A stretch of DNA of 64,000 nt from Pedobacter zeae (GTDB lineage Bacteria > Bacteroidota > Bacteroidia > Sphingobacteriales > Sphingobacteriaceae). How positions within the stretch are numbered: position 1 is the first letter of the stretch; each line of letters begins with the position of its first letter. The position numbers and the translations under genes are program-made. The stretch covers positions 478,872 through 542,871 of the forward strand of contig NZ_JACIEF010000001.1 of assembly GCF_014196715.1 (NCBI RefSeq). The letters run 5' to 3'. The notes under the pieces are model-generated. The model was not told where the DNA came from. It did not search any database and saw nothing but the letters and a program-made list of their open reading frames with translations. This document shows positions 32,748 through 41,154 of this stretch, one piece after another.

Positions 32748-33950
32748 ATGAAATCAAGGAAAATTTTTAATTACTTATTGCTGCTTACATTGATACCGGC
32801 CCTGTTCTCCTGTAAGGAAGAAGAATTGGGAGGTCCAACAGGGAATGATGGAGCCGTTCCTCAACTGGTAAGCAATATTCAGGTCGAAAACCTGAATGGC
32901 AAGGCTAGAATTACCTATAAACTGCCTAACGACAAGAATTTATTATATGTCAAAGCTGTTTTTAAATTAGCCAACGGAACTAATTTTGAAGCCAAATCGT
33001 CCTTTTATAAAGATACCATCGTAGTTGAAGGATTTGCCGATACGCTGGAACATCAGGTCTCACTGTATTCAGTAAGCAGGAGCGAAGTGCTTTCGCAACC
33101 AACCCTGGTGAAGGTAAAACCTCTTGAAGCCCCATTTAAGAAAGTATTTAAGAGCATCAAAGTGATCAATGCCTTTGGAGGATACAATCTGTCGGCTACC
33201 AATCCAACACGGGATAATATTTCGATCATGGTGATGAAGAAAAATGTTTTTAAGCAATTTGAAGTGGATAATTTCAGGAGTATATTTACCCGTACCGACG
33301 AAATTTTATCGAAGATCAGGGGGCTAGATACCACAAGGCAGGAACTGGCAATTTTTGTTAAAGACAAATGGGGAAACAGTTCAGATACCCTTTACAAAGC
33401 CATAAATCCGATATTTGAAGCGAAACTTAATCCTTCACTTTTCCGGGCTTTGGTATTACCTGGCGATGCGCCGCAGGTTACCAATGGCGCTGCACTCGTT
33501 TATGCCTGGGATGGTAGGCTCGGGTGGCCTTACACCAGTTTTACCCACCAGATTAATGGCGGTAACGGACCACATATGGTCAGCTTTGATACCGGTGTAT
33601 CGGCAAAATTAAGCCGGGTGTGGATTCGCCCTTTCCCTGAAGGAACAAGGTATTACTACCTCTCTACCATGAAAAGGTTCGAAATATATGGTTCCAGTAA
33701 CCCAAATCTAAACGGTGCTTTAGATTCAAGCTGGATCCTTCTGGGTAGCTACGAGGTGAAAAAGCCATCAGGACTTCCTTATGGAAACGATAATGCAGAA
33801 GATCAGGCCACCGCGGCGGCAGGTTTTAGCTGGGATATTGATCTCAATGCCCCTAAGGTTCGTTATCTCAGAATCAGGTGCCTGGAGAACTGGGCTGGCG
33901 GAACCGCACAAAGTATCAATGAAATAGAGGTTTATGGTGCCGTACAATAA
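32748..33950 (+). CDS. DUF4959/DUF5126/DUF5000-type surface lipoprotein
   Basis: A 400-residue lipoprotein (Cys in LFSC, near residue 21) of the type found beside SusC/SusD in Bacteroidota. Three parts can be seen: an N-terminal fibronectin-like domain (VPQLVSNIQVENLNGKARIT, DUF4959-like), a middle beta domain (about 115-240, DUF5126-like) and a C-terminal discoidin-like DUF5000 domain (FDTGVSAKLSRVWIRPF to INEIEVYG), the last a probable carbohydrate-binding module. The ATG at 32748 is chosen because the lipoprotein signal starts there; earlier in-frame sequence overlaps susD. Confidence 0.85.
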   Translation: MKSRKIFNYLLLLTLIPALFSCKEEELGGPTGNDGAVPQLVSNIQVENLNGKARITYKLPNDKNLLYVKAVFKLANGTNFEAKSSFYKDTIVVEGFADTLEHQVSLYSVSRSEVLSQPTLVKVKPLEAPFKKVFKSIKVINAFGGYNLSATNPTRDNISIMVMKKNVFKQFEVDNFRSIFTRTDEILSKIRGLDTTRQELAIFVKDKWGNSSDTLYKAINPIFEAKLNPSLFRALVLPGDAPQVTNGAALVYAWDGRLGWPYTSFTHQINGGNGPHMVSFDTGVSAKLSRVWIRPFPEGTRYYYLSTMKRFEIYGSSNPNLNGALDSSWILLGSYEVKKPSGLPYGNDNAEDQATAAAGFSWDIDLNAPKVRYLRIRCLENWAGGTAQSINEIEVYGAVQ

Positions 33951-33980
33951 GCAATATGATTCATTAATTAGCATAAGAAG

Positions 33981-35204
33981 ATGAAAAATAAAATAAAGCA
34001 AACCATCCTCCTGTCTTTCGTAGCCATATTGCTTTTTGGTTGCTCTAAGCCGGATGATTATAAAAAATACCTGGAAGGAGGAGATATCCTTTACTCAGGT
34101 AAGTTAGACTCTGTTAAAATTAACCCGGGTAATAATCGGGTACAGTTAACCGGTCTTTTAAAAGCCGACCCCAAAATCAACAGGATTAAAATCTATTGGA
34201 ACGATCAAAAAGATTCGATCGAGTATCCCGTAAATATGAATACAGATCCGAGGAAATTCTCCAAAATATTTAATGTGGAAGAAGGGATAAGAAGTTTTTT
34301 AGTGTATACTTTCGATGCTGCAGGAAACCGTTCTATTGCGGTTAATGCGGTTGGAAGGATTTATGGGCCACGGTATGCCGCATCACTGAACAACCGGGCA
34401 ATTAGCAGTGCTACCCAGGTTAATGGCGAAACGGTAATTAATTGGCTGACCATTGATCTCTCAGCCGGGCCTTTTGCTACCGAAATCCGGTATACATCAA
34501 CAACCGGAGTAAAAACGCTAAGGGTGCCAATAGCTGCAGAACGGACTACATTGAATGACCTTGCAGGCACGGCATCCACAATTAGTACCAGAACCCTGTA
34601 CCTGCCAACTAAATCAAGCATTGACACTTTTTACACGGAATTTGCCCAGGTAGGTGTTTTAAAGGATGTTACTGCCCAGTATCTGTCAAATACAAAGATA
34701 CCTTTTACAACCAGTGTAAAGGGCGACAGATGGGGAATTCCAACAGCCTGGACAACCAACGATGCTGTACGAAATTTCAGGCAGGCTGCAGGTGTATTTT
34801 ATGGTGGTGTAGACACCTGGTTCGGTGGCCCTCAGCTGGCCATGGAAGCAGGATGGTCTGCAGATAATATGGCTACAATTACTGATGGTAAAATTTATCA
34901 AAGTGTTGTTCTACCTCCCGGACAATATACCTTCGAAATAGATATTCCTGATTGTACAGCGGGGGGAGACTTCTATACCGTAGCAGCCGAAGGGGAGGGC
35001 ATACCGAATACAGGCAACATCACATCATCCTTGGCCTATGCCAAGACCAATGCAAAAGGTACACATAAAATTGCCTTTACATTAACGAATGAAAAGAAAG
35101 TATCGCTTGGTTTCGTTGGCAATGTTCCGAATAAGGGTGCCGGAGATGGTACATTCTGGCGAATTAGTCAGGTGCAACTGAAATTTTTGCCTAAAACCAA
35201 TTAG
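33981..35204 (+). CDS. DUF4998/DUF5013-type surface lipoprotein
   Basis: A 407-residue lipoprotein with Cys near residue 21 (LLFGC). The N-terminal half (DDYKKYLEGGDILYSGKLDS and following) fits DUF4998; the C-terminal part from about residue 250 (LALEAGW-like start, then KIYQSVVLPPGQYTFEIDI, ending FWRISQVQLKFL) fits DUF5013, a beta-sandwich that probably binds glycan. It is the last gene of the locus and is followed by a strong terminator. No glycoside hydrolase, lyase or sulfatase is encoded alongside, so the enzymes acting on the captured glycan lie elsewhere. Confidence 0.82.
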   Translation: MKNKIKQTILLSFVAILLFGCSKPDDYKKYLEGGDILYSGKLDSVKINPGNNRVQLTGLLKADPKINRIKIYWNDQKDSIEYPVNMNTDPRKFSKIFNVEEGIRSFLVYTFDAAGNRSIAVNAVGRIYGPRYAASLNNRAISSATQVNGETVINWLTIDLSAGPFATEIRYTSTTGVKTLRVPIAAERTTLNDLAGTASTISTRTLYLPTKSSIDTFYTEFAQVGVLKDVTAQYLSNTKIPFTTSVKGDRWGIPTAWTTNDAVRNFRQAAGVFYGGVDTWFGGPQLAMEAGWSADNMATITDGKIYQSVVLPPGQYTFEIDIPDCTAGGDFYTVAAEGEGIPNTGNITSSLAYAKTNAKGTHKIAFTLTNEKKVSLGFVGNVPNKGAGDGTFWRISQVQLKFLPKTN

Positions 35205-35263
35205 TCTGACTTTTTATCAGTTGTAAACAGGATTCAATTCCAAAAAAAAACGCAACAAACGAG

Positions 35264-35298
35264 AAACCGCCAATTTTCAATCGAAAATTGGCGGTTTT
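35264..35298 (+). terminator. Terminator after the second susCD locus
   Basis: 15-bp perfect stem AAACCGCCAATTTTC / GAAAATTGGCGGTTT with loop AATC and following T residues. The inner part (CAATTTTC ... GAAAATTG) is the same as in the terminator after the first susCD pair. Confidence 0.85.
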
Positions 35299-35452
35299 AT
35301 TAAAACGGATTGTTTTGAAGTAAAATTGGCGTTTTCTTGTTAAAAGGACCTGAATAAACCCTTTTTTCGAATAACTTCATTGGCTGATCTGTTTTTCGCG
35401 GGTAATTGACCAATCCTTTTTTTTAGATGTACGGTATTTGGCAAGGATATTA

Positions 35453-36280
35453 CTATTCGGTCTTCATGTGCTGTTGGAAGTACACAAAATGATGGTCAAT
35501 AGATTTGTTCCAATATTCGGTATTGTGGTTACCAGGTTGAGAGATAAACGTTACCGGAATTTTCAAACTATCGGTTAGTGATTTTAAGTTTACTGAATTT
35601 AGGTATAAAACATCTTCCGTTCCACAATCAAAAATAAATGGCTTGCTGAAACCAGTTTTTTCCTTTAGCAGGGCTGATATGTTGTATTTATTCCAATTTG
35701 CTGTTTTGGGGTTTCCAAGATTTTTTATCAGGTCATCTGTCATTCTGCTTGTATGCCAGAACAATTGGCTTACTTTCTGAAAATTGTGGTAGTCGATCTC
35801 CAAAGCTCCGCTTGTAGCACCCGCCGTATTGAAATAATCAGGATGTAAAACGAAATACCGCAATGCGCCATAGCCACCCATGCTCAACCCACTGATGAAA
35901 ATATTCTTTTCGTCAATACTTAAAGTGTGATGCACCTTCGGAACCAGGTCTTTGAAGAAAAAATCCTCAAACCTTGAGTATTGATTTACAGGGCTGTTGA
36001 TATAGTAAGAAGTAAAACCATCGGGCGTAACCATGATAAAACCATACTGATCGGCCACTTTCTGCAGGTTGGTGGTTTGCGACCATTGTTTGTAGGTTTC
36101 GCTATATCCGTGAAGCAGGTAAACCAATGGAAATTTTTTGGCAGGAGTATAAACCTTTGGTTTGAAAATAAGAACGGTATCGGGTTTTGCTAAATATTCT
36201 GATTTTAAAATCCATTTTTCCTGTGCATGTGCCGCGATGGTGGCAAATAGCGCCATCGTTATAACTATTGTCTTAACCAT
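35453..36280 (-). CDS. Secreted esterase (esterase D/feruloyl-acetylxylan esterase-like)
   Basis: A 275-residue alpha/beta-hydrolase with signal peptide (MVKTIVITMALFATIAAHA). It carries LVYLLHGYSETYKQW (oxyanion region), ISGLSMGGYGALRY with the nucleophile Ser, FDCGTEDVLY with the acid and QPGNHNTEYW with the His, the pattern of the esterase D/putative esterase family that includes acetylxylan and feruloyl esterases. ATG at 36280 is preferred because the signal peptide begins there. It converges on the second susCD locus and could act on its glycan, but it is transcribed separately. Confidence 0.85.
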   Translation of the reverse strand: MVKTIVITMALFATIAAHAQEKWILKSEYLAKPDTVLIFKPKVYTPAKKFPLVYLLHGYSETYKQWSQTTNLQKVADQYGFIMVTPDGFTSYYINSPVNQYSRFEDFFFKDLVPKVHHTLSIDEKNIFISGLSMGGYGALRYFVLHPDYFNTAGATSGALEIDYHNFQKVSQLFWHTSRMTDDLIKNLGNPKTANWNKYNISALLKEKTGFSKPFIFDCGTEDVLYLNSVNLKSLTDSLKIPVTFISQPGNHNTEYWNKSIDHHFVYFQQHMKTE

Positions 36281-36605
36281 ATTTTGTATTTTTGTTAGTG
36301 CAAAATTCTGCAGGCATTTTTTCGTGTGCAATAGCTAACAAAATTGTGAGCCGCAAAAACAATGGCTAAATACAAGGCGTATAATCGAAATGAAAAAATA
36401 CATTTCTCCTGTTAACAGGAGGCGCATTTTGGCAGGTAAAAAATTGTAATGCGGCAGAGACTAATGCCTTTTAAGGGAATTGAAGGGTATCGCGGGCCGA
36501 AATAGATTATCGCATTTTTGGCCCTAAGGATGCAATTTTGGTTTTGAAATGGGTAGATGAAAACGGGTAAAGAAATAAAACTAAAAGGTGAAATGGAGTA
36601 CATAT
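36281..36605. other. Intergenic region with a 16-bp perfect palindrome
   Basis: About 325 bp between the divergent esterase and hxlR-type genes. CTCCTGTTAACAGGAG at 36406-36421 is a perfect palindrome; at 36493-36523 a weaker dyad (GGGCC..AAA / TTTGGCCC) occurs. Either could be an operator. No gene is seen. Confidence 0.35.
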
Positions 36606-36998
36606 ATGCGTAAAGAAAATTCAACCAATGCGATAAACGAACAGTTCTTGTTTCAGGTTTGTGAATTAAATTCAGCGATTGCCATGATCAGCGGGCGCTG
36701 GAAATCTCAGATTGTGTATTCCATTTCGCAAGGAAATAACCGGTTCCATTTATTGAAAAAAGAATTGCCAAATATTTCAGAACAAGTTTTAGGCAGGCAG
36801 CTTAGAGAACTCGAAACACACGCGATTATTATTAAGAGAGAAATTCCAGAAACGGTTCCCTCCGGAATTGAATATGTACTTACAAATAAGGGCATTGATT
36901 TGGTACCGGTTTTGGAAAAACTTTGTGATTGGGGAAAAACCTATGCCGATGGTAAAGCGATTGCTGTTTGCTCCGATCTAATAAACAGTAGCCGGTAA
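36606..36998 (+). CDS. HxlR-family winged-helix regulator
   Basis: A 130-residue MarR/HxlR-type regulator. The core is intact: CELNSAIAMISGRWKSQIVYSIS, RFHLLKKELPNISEQVLGRQLRELE (recognition helix region NISEQVLGRQLREL) and VEYVLT-type wing IEYVLTNKG. HxlR proteins sense electrophiles or redox state in several bacteria. The ATG at 36606 is preferred; an in-frame GTG lies 18 bp upstream. No adjacent target is obvious besides the divergent esterase gene. Confidence 0.88.
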   Translation: MRKENSTNAINEQFLFQVCELNSAIAMISGRWKSQIVYSISQGNNRFHLLKKELPNISEQVLGRQLRELETHAIIIKREIPETVPSGIEYVLTNKGIDLVPVLEKLCDWGKTYADGKAIAVCSDLINSSR

Positions 36999-37046
36999 GC
37001 CAGTATAGCTAACTTCTTTTGGTAACAAGATGATATTAAGGTGTTT

Positions 37047-37163
37047 ATGGTGAAAAAGGTGCCTTTTGTAAATTACTCATCAACATTTGGTTTTTCAATA
37101 AGTGAAGCTGAAGGTACTGAGCCAGGGACTAAATTTCCTGCCGGTTATCCACCAGGCATATGA
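37047..37163 (+). CDS. Possible 38-residue small protein
   Basis: A short ORF MVKKVPFVNYSSTFGFSI continuing to EPGTKFPAGYPPGI, followed 29 bp later by a strong terminator hairpin. The composition looks protein-like and the ORF-terminator arrangement is suggestive, but there is no recognised family and no clear promoter. It could also be a fragment. Confidence 0.28.
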   Translation: MVKKVPFVNYSSTFGFSISEAEGTEPGTKFPAGYPPGI

Positions 37164-37191
37164 AAAATGGTCCCAAAGGCTACCAAATCAA

Positions 37192-37236
37192 AAAACTAAA
37201 ATCCTTAAAATCATCAATGTTAAGGATTTTAGTTTT
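37192..37236. terminator. Terminator between hxlR and SnoaL-like genes
   Basis: 17-bp perfect stem (AAAACTAAAATCCTTAA / TTAAGGATTTTAGTTTT) with an 11-nt loop. A and T runs on both sides allow bidirectional use between convergent transcripts. Confidence 0.8.
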
Positions 37237-37281
37237 AGGCCCTGTCCATGGGCGGGAAATGAATTATTTTCACATCCGCTC

Positions 37282-37605
37282 TTATTCCGTTACTTTCAAC
37301 TGCTGAATTAGCCCGTCTGCGATATCAAAATGAAATTTTAATATAATCGGGCTTCCCGGAAATGTTCCGGAACACTCAGCAGATAAGATACCTGAAGTAC
37401 CATTTTCGGTATATTCTAGAGGTATCATCACTGATCTGTATTTTTCGTTTGATTCTTCGATCCAATGGTGGATTTCGGTCCTCCCGTTATGCGTTTTTCC
37501 CTCATCAAATACCACGGCGGTTTCGGAAAAACAATTGGCGTAAGCAATGCTGTCGAAGCTGTTCTGTGCATTAACCAGGTCGGTTATGATTTTCGGTAAG
37601 TTCAT
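37282..37605 (-). CDS. SnoaL/NTF2-like small protein
   Basis: A 107-residue protein with the NTF2-like/SnoaL-like fold pattern: an N-terminal helix pair with DSIAYANCFSETAVVFDEGK, then HNGRTEIHHWIEE and a beta-sheet half (LSAECSGTFPGSPIILKFHF). Such proteins bind small hydrophobic ligands or act as isomerases or cyclases; function here is unknown. It follows an SDR gene (33-bp gap) on the same strand, so both probably act on one small-molecule substrate under the divergent HxlR regulator. Confidence 0.75.
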   Translation of the reverse strand: MNLPKIITDLVNAQNSFDSIAYANCFSETAVVFDEGKTHNGRTEIHHWIEESNEKYRSVMIPLEYTENGTSGILSAECSGTFPGSPIILKFHFDIADGLIQQLKVTE

Positions 37606-37638
37606 TTTTATTTCTTTTTAGGTGATTTTTTAAGATGA

Positions 37639-38433
37639 TTAGATTGTTGGTACTGTACCACCATCAATTATAAATTCTGTTCCTGTTAAATAACTGGCCC
37701 TTGGTGAAACGAGGAAACCAACCAATTCGGCTACTTCTTCCGGTTGGGCAGGTCGGCCATAAGGTATTCCACCCAGGGCATCCATAACACTCTGTTGGGC
37801 TTCTTCTATCGTACTATTTGCGTTTCTTGCAATCTCGCCCAGCCACGCTTCCGATGCTGTTGTATTTATCCATCCTGGCGAAACTGTTAGCACGCGAATA
37901 CCTTTGGGGGTAACTTCATTCGATAAACTTTTACTATAGTTGATCAGCCCTGCTTTTGCGGCGGCATAGGGCAAAGTAGAATCGTACAAAGGCAATTTGC
38001 CCTGAATCGATGCAATATGAATAATCACACCGCTTTTTCGTTCCAGCATCTGAGGCAGAAATCCCCTGTCCAATCGCACAGGAGCAAGCAGATTAGCCTG
38101 CAGGGTTGATTCCCAGTCTTGATCGGTCAACGCGGTGAAGCCGCCGGCAGGTGTAGTTGAAGAACCGAGGTTGTTCACAAGAATGTCAAGTCGCCCGTAA
38201 GCCGACAATACCTCGCTGATCACTTTTTGTGTTCCCTCTGCCTTGCTTAAATCTGAAGGAATGAAATGCAGCCTGCTGTCTTCTTTTTCGGGTGTATTCC
38301 TTGCGGTAATAATAACGGTTGCGCCAGCCTGCAGCAGCCTTTCTGCTATTGCTTTTCCGGCTCCCTTTGTACCTCCGGTTACCAGGGCAATTTTGCCCGA
38401 TAGCTCGTTGTTGAAGTTAAAATTTTGTTCCAT
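37639..38433 (-). CDS. Short-chain dehydrogenase/reductase (SDR)
   Basis: A 264-residue classical SDR. Cofactor motif TGGTKGAGKAIAE near residue 19, NNLGSS (NNAG-type motif), catalytic Ser in IHIASIQGK, and YAAAKAG with the catalytic Tyr/Lys. The C-terminal SYLTGTEFIIDGG is typical. It oxidises or reduces a small alcohol/ketone with NAD(P). It is the first gene of an SDR-SnoaL unit, divergent from an hxlR gene, with an inverted repeat covering both promoters. Confidence 0.92.
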   Translation of the reverse strand: MEQNFNFNNELSGKIALVTGGTKGAGKAIAERLLQAGATVIITARNTPEKEDSRLHFIPSDLSKAEGTQKVISEVLSAYGRLDILVNNLGSSTTPAGGFTALTDQDWESTLQANLLAPVRLDRGFLPQMLERKSGVIIHIASIQGKLPLYDSTLPYAAAKAGLINYSKSLSNEVTPKGIRVLTVSPGWINTTASEAWLGEIARNANSTIEEAQQSVMDALGGIPYGRPAQPEEVAELVGFLVSPRASYLTGTEFIIDGGTVPTI

Positions 38434-38450
38434 TGTCTTTTATTTTTGTA

Positions 38451-38553
38451 CAAAGTTGGGATGTATATAAGTATCTGGCAATAAGGGAAAATCGAATTGC
38501 ATAGGGACAATTTTTTCCCCTATTGCGCAATTTGGAACATTGCACTAGCTTTG
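38451..38553. promoter_or_regulatory. Divergent SDR/hxlR promoters with shared operator
   Basis: Inverted repeat GCAATAaGGGAAAA (38478-38491) / TTTTCCCcTATTGC (38513-38526). Minus strand: TTG at 38481-38479, 20-bp spacer, CAACTTTG (38458-38451) for the SDR. Plus strand: TTG at 38523-38525, 20-bp spacer, TAGCTTTG (38546-38553, exact TAnnTTTG) for hxlR. Each -33 TTG lies within one arm of the dyad. The hxlR ATG (38558) is at the predicted start site, implying a leaderless or almost leaderless mRNA. Confidence 0.55.
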
Positions 38554-38557
38554 CTAT

Positions 38558-38923
38558 ATGTACGAGAGAAAAATACCTTTGAACCTGAATTGCGGCCTCG
38601 ACCTTATTGGCGAGGTGCTTTATGGAAAATGGAAGATGCGGTTGCTGTGGTTTATTAACCAGGGACATAAGCGTCCCAGCGAACTGCAGCGTAAAATTCC
38701 GGATGCCTCAAGAAGGGTGCTAACCATTCAGTTAAAAGAACTGGAAGACCATGAACTGATCTCAAAGGTGATTTATCCTGTGGTACCTCCCAAAGTTGAA
38801 TATAGCCTCACGGATTTTGGAAAAACGCTGATTCCGGTAATTGGAGCGATCGGTGGCTGGGGAGATGAGCACGAGGAACGTTTACGATCGCTCATTTTGA
38901 AACGTTTGGATTCAAAGCCTTGA
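38558..38923 (+). CDS. HxlR-family winged-helix regulator (divergent to SDR)
   Basis: A 121-residue regulator with the HxlR core: LNCGLDLIGEVLYGKWKMRLLWFI, RPSELQRKIPDASRRVLTIQLKELE and wing VEYSLTDFG. Cys12 lies in the N-terminal segment where redox-sensing HxlR members often have their reactive Cys; this is suggestive only. It is transcribed away from the SDR-SnoaL unit and is the likely ligand of the inverted repeat between them, repressing both promoters. Confidence 0.9.
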   Translation: MYERKIPLNLNCGLDLIGEVLYGKWKMRLLWFINQGHKRPSELQRKIPDASRRVLTIQLKELEDHELISKVIYPVVPPKVEYSLTDFGKTLIPVIGAIGGWGDEHEERLRSLILKRLDSKP

Positions 38924-39026
38924 CTACTAAAACGGTTTGTTATTTATAACTTAGTCCTTTTCGGAAAACCCTTTAGCCCGGGAGAAAACCAATGATGGCT
39001 ATTTTTTTTGAAGTGAATATCGAAAC

Positions 39027-39851
39027 ATGCTGAGAGAATTTTCATATAAACAGTTCGGGAACATCGAATTTAGCAAGAAAGCTATGGATGAAACTGTACT
39101 CAATTCAATATCGGGATACATTAAAATTCTATTTATTCCAAAAAAGGCTACTATACAGGTTGATTTCCAGGAATTCACGATGGAAACCGATGCCCTTTTA
39201 TTCATTAATCCAAAAGTGATCATCAAACCTTGTGAAACCATTAACGGCCAGTTGATTTATTTTAACAGAGATTTTTATTGTATCGAAATTCACGACCAGG
39301 AAGTGGCCTGCGATGGTATCCTTTACAATAATGTTTTCGAAATTCCATTTATTAAGTTAGACGAAATTCAATCCCAGAACATCCAAAGCATCATTCAGGA
39401 AATCAAAACTGAAATGACCAATGATGATTCCAGTACTGAAGAAATGCTGAGAATTCTATTAAAAGTTGTCATTCTCAAATCAACCCGCATCTGGAAACAA
39501 CAACATCAGCTATCGGAAAAGAATCAGCATGCCGATGTGCAGTTCTTAAGGAAGTTCAGCAAGCTGGTTGAACAAAATTTTAAGACACATCATACCGTTG
39601 CTGATTATGCTGAGATGTTATTCATAACGCCAAAAAATCTGAGTAAAAAAATCGGGCTGATCAGCAAAAGTACGCCCAACGATATGATAAAAGAACGGAT
39701 CATACTAGAGAGCAAGCGGCTTTTGGCGCATACCCAAATGACGGTAAAGGAAATTGCCTTCAGCCTCAATTATGAAGATGATGCCTATTTCATCCGTTTT
39801 TTTACCAAACATGCGGGTTTGTCGCCTGTATCTTTCAGAAAGCAATTTTAA
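39027..39851 (+). CDS. AraC-family transcriptional regulator
   Basis: A 274-residue regulator. N-terminal cupin-like sensing half (about 1-140, INPKVIIKPCETINGQLIYF) and C-terminal AraC DNA-binding domain with two helix-turn-helix units: VADYAEMLFITPKNLSKKIG and VKEIAFSLNYEDDAYFIRFFTKHAGLSP (VKEIAFSLNYEDDAYFIRFF, then TKHAGLSPVSFRKQF). It lies upstream of a haloperoxidase-like hydrolase gene and may control it. Confidence 0.92.
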   Translation: MLREFSYKQFGNIEFSKKAMDETVLNSISGYIKILFIPKKATIQVDFQEFTMETDALLFINPKVIIKPCETINGQLIYFNRDFYCIEIHDQEVACDGILYNNVFEIPFIKLDEIQSQNIQSIIQEIKTEMTNDDSSTEEMLRILLKVVILKSTRIWKQQHQLSEKNQHADVQFLRKFSKLVEQNFKTHHTVADYAEMLFITPKNLSKKIGLISKSTPNDMIKERIILESKRLLAHTQMTVKEIAFSLNYEDDAYFIRFFTKHAGLSPVSFRKQF

Positions 39852-40070
39852 AGCTAACGGGTAGTAAATTGTAAGTAAAGCACGGTAATTATGCTGTGCT
39901 TTTTCTGTTAACCCAATGCTGGGAAAGAATTTAAACGATGATCAATCTGCCTGATTTAGCATAAAGGGGAAAAAGTGCAATTTAAAGAGAAAACCGTCCA
40001 TTGATGCCATTGGGCATTTGCTGCAACTTTGCTTCATCAAATAATACTAACCATTTAAAAAACAGAAAAA

Positions 40071-40979
40071 ATGAAAAATTTAGTTTTAGCAATCGGATTG
40101 TTTTTATCATTATTAATGGGCAATGTTTCGTTTTCGCAAACCAAAAGAGTAGCAGCCGCTGCTGGTAGGGAAGAATACATCGAAGTTGAGAAAAATGTAA
40201 AACTTCATGTAACCGACCTGGGAGAAGGGCAGCCTGTCGTTTTAATCCATGGTTGGCCACTAAGTGATGAAATGTATGAGTACCAATACCAGTACCTAAG
40301 CCGAAAAGGTTTCAGGGTGATCGGAATTACCTTAAGGGGATTTGGAAAATCAGACAAACCTTATGGCCGATATGACTTTGATGTCTTTTCAGACGATATC
40401 AAAGTGGTTTTAGACCAACTAAAAATCAAGAATGCGGTAATGGGCGGTTTCTCCATGGGGGGTGCGGTAGTGCTTCACTATATCACAAAATATGATGCGG
40501 CGCATGTTAGCAAGCTTGCCCTTTTTGGAGCAGCTGCACCATCGTGGAGGAAGAGAGAAGGCGCACCTTATGGCATATCAGAAAATGACGCAAACGGACT
40601 GATCGCAAAAACCATGACTGACAGGGAAGATCTGATTGCCGGATTTGGAAGCGCCTTTCCTGCAAAAGAAGGCAATATCTCTAAAAACGTAGAAAAATGG
40701 CTGGAAAGCATTAATTTACAAGCATCGCCTTATGCCATCACCGAATCGATAAAAGCACTTTCAAATATTGACTTACGTCCTGAACTTTCTAAAATTAGTA
40801 TTCCCGTAGCGATTTTTCATGGAGTACAAGACAAATTATGTCCATTTGAATTTGCAGAAGAGTTAAAGAAAGGGATTAAAAATTCCCATATCGTAAGATT
40901 TGAAAATAGCGGCCATGCGTTATTTGTTGAAGAAGCAGAAAAATTCAATACAGCCTTAGAAAAGTTTGCCAGATCATAA
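40071..40979 (+). CDS. Exported alpha/beta-hydrolase (non-haem chloroperoxidase-like)
   Basis: A 302-residue hydrolase with an N-terminal signal sequence (MKNLVLAIGLFLSLLMGNVSF). VVLIHGWPLSDEMYEYQ, RGFGKSDKPYGRYDFD, GGFSMGGAVVLHY with the nucleophile Ser, FHGVQDKLCP with the acid Asp and NSGHALFVEE with the His follow the non-haem chloroperoxidase/arylesterase pattern. Export is unusual for this group, which is mostly cytoplasmic. Its upstream neighbour is an AraC regulator. Confidence 0.88.
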   Translation: MKNLVLAIGLFLSLLMGNVSFSQTKRVAAAAGREEYIEVEKNVKLHVTDLGEGQPVVLIHGWPLSDEMYEYQYQYLSRKGFRVIGITLRGFGKSDKPYGRYDFDVFSDDIKVVLDQLKIKNAVMGGFSMGGAVVLHYITKYDAAHVSKLALFGAAAPSWRKREGAPYGISENDANGLIAKTMTDREDLIAGFGSAFPAKEGNISKNVEKWLESINLQASPYAITESIKALSNIDLRPELSKISIPVAIFHGVQDKLCPFEFAEELKKGIKNSHIVRFENSGHALFVEEAEKFNTALEKFARS

Positions 40980-41112
40980 GATTGGCCCATCGTTTAATAA
41001 AAGATGTAAATGAAGCTGTTCAATTGTATGTGTTAATTTAAGCATACCAATTCATATGTGAAATATACGATAGGCTTGAGGTTGCATTCAGAATCTTAGA
41101 AATTATAATAAA

Positions 41113-41154
41113 AAAATCGAGGGTCAAGCTCAATTGAGCTTGACCCTCGATTTT
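41113..41154. terminator. ssrA: 42-bp perfect palindrome terminating tmRNA
   Basis: Two 21-bp arms (AAAATCGAGGGTCAAGCTCAA and its complement) with no spacer. The T-run on the minus strand ends the tmRNA transcript directly after the CCA; the same structure can terminate transcripts from the hydrolase side. Confidence 0.85.

Noticed and set aside
36406..36421. Perfect palindrome CTCCTGTTAACAGGAG as a mobile-element end or attachment site
   Set aside because: No integrase or duplicated flank is nearby; an operator in the divergent esterase/hxlR gap is the simpler reading.
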